This document shows positions 6,861-8,108 of a stretch of DNA of 8,108 nt, piece by piece (the first letter of the stretch is position 1; each line of letters opens with the position of its first letter). The stretch is from assembly GCA_947174645.1 (NCBI GenBank), contig CAMWJR010000040.1, positions 1-8,108 on the forward strand, in the 5' to 3' direction. The DNA comes from an uncultured Verrucomicrobiota bacterium. Its GTDB lineage: Bacteria > Verrucomicrobiota > Verrucomicrobiia > Opitutales > LL51. A model generated the notes under the pieces. That model was not told where the DNA came from. It did not search any database and saw nothing but the letters and a program-made list of their open reading frames with translations. Both the position numbers and the translations under genes were made by a program.

Positions 6861-7496
6861 ATGGTGCGCTGTATGGAGGTTTTTGAAAATTTATTGAAAC
6901 GGTATCCCCAACTTTCCGTGTGTAAAGATGACATCGAAAAGGTGTTTACCGCACTGCTCTCCGTATTTCAACAGCAGAAAAAGTTACTCGTTGTCGGAAA
7001 TGGAGGTAGTGCCGCTGATTCAGGACATATTGCGGGCGAACTGTTAAAATCTTTTTGTCGCAAACGCCCTATTCCCCAAAATATCGCAGCACAACTGCCG
7101 GCAGAAATCACTGAGCAGCTTGAAGGCGCACTCCCGGTTATTTCATTGCCTGATTTTGTCGCATTTCACACTGCCTATGCCAATGATCGTTCGGCCGCCT
7201 ACGGCTTTGCCCAACTGGTTTTAGCGCTCGGCCAGCCCGGCGATGTATTTTGGGCGATTTCGACATCGGGAAATTCCAAAAACATTCTTCACGCCGCCCA
7301 GGTTGCACGCGCAAAATCGATGCCCGTTATCGGTCTCACAGGTCAATCCGGCGGCGCTTTAAAATCCCTTTGTGATGTTTGTATTGCGGTTCCAGAAGTC
7401 GAAACGTACAAGATTCAGGAGCTTCATCTGCCAATTTATCACGCCTTATGCCAAGCTCTCGAAGCGGCGCTATTTGACGGTCCCTCTCGGACATAA
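6861..7496 (+). CDS. gmhA: SIS-domain phosphosugar isomerase, GmhA (phosphoheptose isomerase)-like
   Basis: This 211-residue protein is built on one SIS domain. GmhA converts sedoheptulose-7-phosphate to D-glycero-D-manno-heptose-7-phosphate, the first step of ADP-heptose synthesis for lipopolysaccharide. Visible: VVGNGGSAADSGHIAGELLKSF-type core (44-65; phosphate-binding GNGGS, Glu60 at the position of GmhA catalytic Glu65), AYAND (105-109), the second phosphate loop AISTSGNS (132-139), LTGQSGG (159-165) and QELHLPIYH (186-194) with His189 at the place of the catalytic His. Compared with the 192-residue E. coli enzyme it has an extra segment of about 15-25 residues around 70-95, seen in a broader SIS subgroup, so the exact substrate is less certain. 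The start is ATG 6861; ATG 6873 (MEVFENLL) is a good alternative, and neither has a Shine-Dalgarno. Confidence 0.85.
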   Translation: MVRCMEVFENLLKRYPQLSVCKDDIEKVFTALLSVFQQQKKLLVVGNGGSAADSGHIAGELLKSFCRKRPIPQNIAAQLPAEITEQLEGALPVISLPDFVAFHTAYANDRSAAYGFAQLVLALGQPGDVFWAISTSGNSKNILHAAQVARAKSMPVIGLTGQSGGALKSLCDVCIAVPEVETYKIQELHLPIYHALCQALEAALFDGPSRT

Positions 7497-7532
7497 AAAG
7501 AAAAACTTGCACTCCTATGGCGCACCCGCTTA

Positions 7533-7847
7533 ATGGCGGCCATGTTTTTAGGTTTCTTAGGTGCCGCAGCTGCTAACCCCATAACGCCCGGACATGCCGT
7601 ATGGTCTCAAATGTTGATCATGTTTTTTTTGTTTCTGGGCATGTGGTTTATTCTGATTGCTCCCCAACGGAAACGCCAGAAAAAGCATGACGAGATGGTC
7701 CGAAATCTCAAGCACGGCGACCACGTTCTCCTTTCCTCGGGCTTTTACGGTGAGATCACCAATGTACGCGATGACCGCTTTGAGGTTCGCATTAGCGACA
7801 ATACGGTTGTCGGCGTTCACAAATCCTTCGTTTCAGCGAAGTTATAA
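7533..7847 (+). CDS. yajC: Preprotein translocase subunit YajC
   Basis: This 104-residue small inner-membrane protein is of the YajC family, the accessory partner of SecD-SecF in the Sec holotranslocon. A short hydrophobic N-terminus (MAAMFLGFLGAAAANP) precedes the main membrane helix at about 26-43, followed by the family signature APQRKRQKKHDEM (43-55) and a small cytoplasmic domain with LKHGDHVLLSSGFYGEI (59-75). Length is typical. ATG 7533 is used; ATG 7542, three codons on, is possible. Neither has a Shine-Dalgarno. It lies 36 bp after the GmhA-like gene, so read-through is plausible; a TTGCAC at 7507 is the only local -35-like element and its -10 is unconvincing. secD, its usual downstream partner, does not follow within the window. 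Confidence 0.95.
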   Translation: MAAMFLGFLGAAAANPITPGHAVWSQMLIMFFLFLGMWFILIAPQRKRQKKHDEMVRNLKHGDHVLLSSGFYGEITNVRDDRFEVRISDNTVVGVHKSFVSAKL

Positions 7848-7848
7848 C

Positions 7849-7876
7849 TTGACACTTTCGGCAGGTGCCTTAGCGT
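7849..7876 (+). promoter_or_regulatory. Possible promoter just after yajC
   Basis: A perfect TTGACA (7849-7854) begins one base after the yajC stop, followed after 16 nt by TAGCGT (7871-7876, 3 of 6). Transcription from about 7883 to the terminator would give an RNA of about 115 nt. The weak -10 keeps confidence low. Confidence 0.25.
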
Positions 7877-7882
7877 TGCAGC

Positions 7883-7998
7883 GTCCAGGCGGGAGTGCCG
7901 TCAGGATGGTTTGACTAGTTTTGTTTTCATAACATTGTTCATAGGATTTGATCGGTAGCTTTTGAGGTCATTTGGGGGAAGGCTACCGATCTTTTTAT
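7883..7998 (+). ncRNA. Hypothetical short transcript or yajC 3' UTR
   Basis: The stretch between yajC and the strong terminator holds no credible gene: the only short reading frames (for example GTG at 7894, seven codons) look accidental. With a TTGACA element in front and an intrinsic terminator behind, it could be an independent small RNA of about 115 nt. Equally it may be only the 3' UTR of yajC. I recognise no known RNA family. Confidence 0.2.
7950..7998 (+). terminator. Strong intrinsic terminator downstream of yajC
   Basis: A perfect 10-bp stem, GATCGGTAGC (7950-7959) with GCTACCGATC (7982-7991), can extend inward by four more U-A/U-G pairs and is followed at once by TTTTTATT. The T tract is on the plus strand only, so it ends plus-strand transcription coming from gmhA-yajC or from a short RNA starting after yajC. 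On the minus strand no T run follows the stem. Confidence 0.9.
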
Positions 7999-8013
7999 TG
8001 TCATCACGAGAAT

Positions 8014-8108
8014 TCAGGCGCGTCCAAGCATTGCCGAAATAGCAAGCATTTGCGCTCTCTGGGTCCGATCTGTAAATTCCAGTTTTTTAAAAAACAGTGA
8101 TATTTATT
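8014..8108 (-). pseudogene. Possible 3' end of a LuxR-type HTH gene, interrupted near the window edge
   Basis: On the minus strand, 29 codons from 8103 down to a TGA at 8014-8016 encode a peptide with FKKLEFTDRTQ, closely resembling the recognition-helix end and following segment of LuxR/GerE helix-turn-helix domains (typically xFxKLGVxxRTQ), then a short alanine/leucine-rich C-terminus ending LGRA. The codon immediately before this stretch is a TAA (8104-8106), roughly where a His or similar residue is expected. So the gene is either broken by a nonsense mutation or by a slip in the adjacent T6A6 run, or the resemblance is chance. The rest of the domain lies outside the window, so no decision is possible here. 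Confidence 0.3.

Noticed and set aside
7517..7576. Short open frame from the ATG at 7517 overlapping the yajC start
   Set aside because: Twenty codons or fewer, out of frame with yajC, with no ribosome site or recognisable product.

Overview
This window looks like a compact bacterial chromosome segment of roughly 50% GC. It carries eight convincing protein genes and no mobile elements, tRNA or rRNA genes, or CRISPR arrays. MraY, GlmS, YajC and a GmhA-type sugar-phosphate isomerase point to a peptidoglycan-making, probably Gram-negative bacterium. The mix recalls the PVC/Verrucomicrobiota area, but that placement is inference.

Layout, left to right. An AT-rich left edge holds an intrinsic terminator for a minus-strand M42 metallo-aminopeptidase (101-1171). 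That gene is divergent from a plus-strand metallo-beta-lactamase-fold hydrolase (1285-1938), which converges with overlapping stops on rarA. A minus-strand run follows, in transcription order: mraY (6807-5698), glmS (5646-3805), a DUF151/bifunctional-nuclease-domain gene (3735-3283) and rarA (3233-1935), with gaps of about 50-70 bp. Divergent from mraY, on the plus strand, are a SIS-domain phosphoheptose isomerase-like gene (6861-7496) and yajC (7533-7847). About 100 bp further on is a strong intrinsic terminator. The last 100 bases resemble, on the minus strand, the C-terminal end of a LuxR-type HTH protein, interrupted by a stop close to the window edge.

Functionally, glmS (glucosamine-6-phosphate synthesis) and mraY (lipid I synthesis) serve the start and the membrane step of cell-wall precursor synthesis. 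The GmhA-like protein would feed heptose synthesis for the outer envelope. YajC belongs to the Sec accessory complex, RarA to replication-fork maintenance, and the aminopeptidase and MBL hydrolase are general metabolism. These are housekeeping genes, and I see no defence system, biosynthetic cluster or clearly new multi-gene system.

The most interesting signal is at the gene starts. Only glmS has a clear Shine-Dalgarno sequence. Six other starts have a -35/-10-like pair whose -10 ends about 5-8 nt before the start codon, which is the geometry of leaderless transcripts. The other points worth a look are a possible short RNA after yajC, the broken LuxR-like tail, and mraY sitting beside glmS with no dcw-cluster neighbours.
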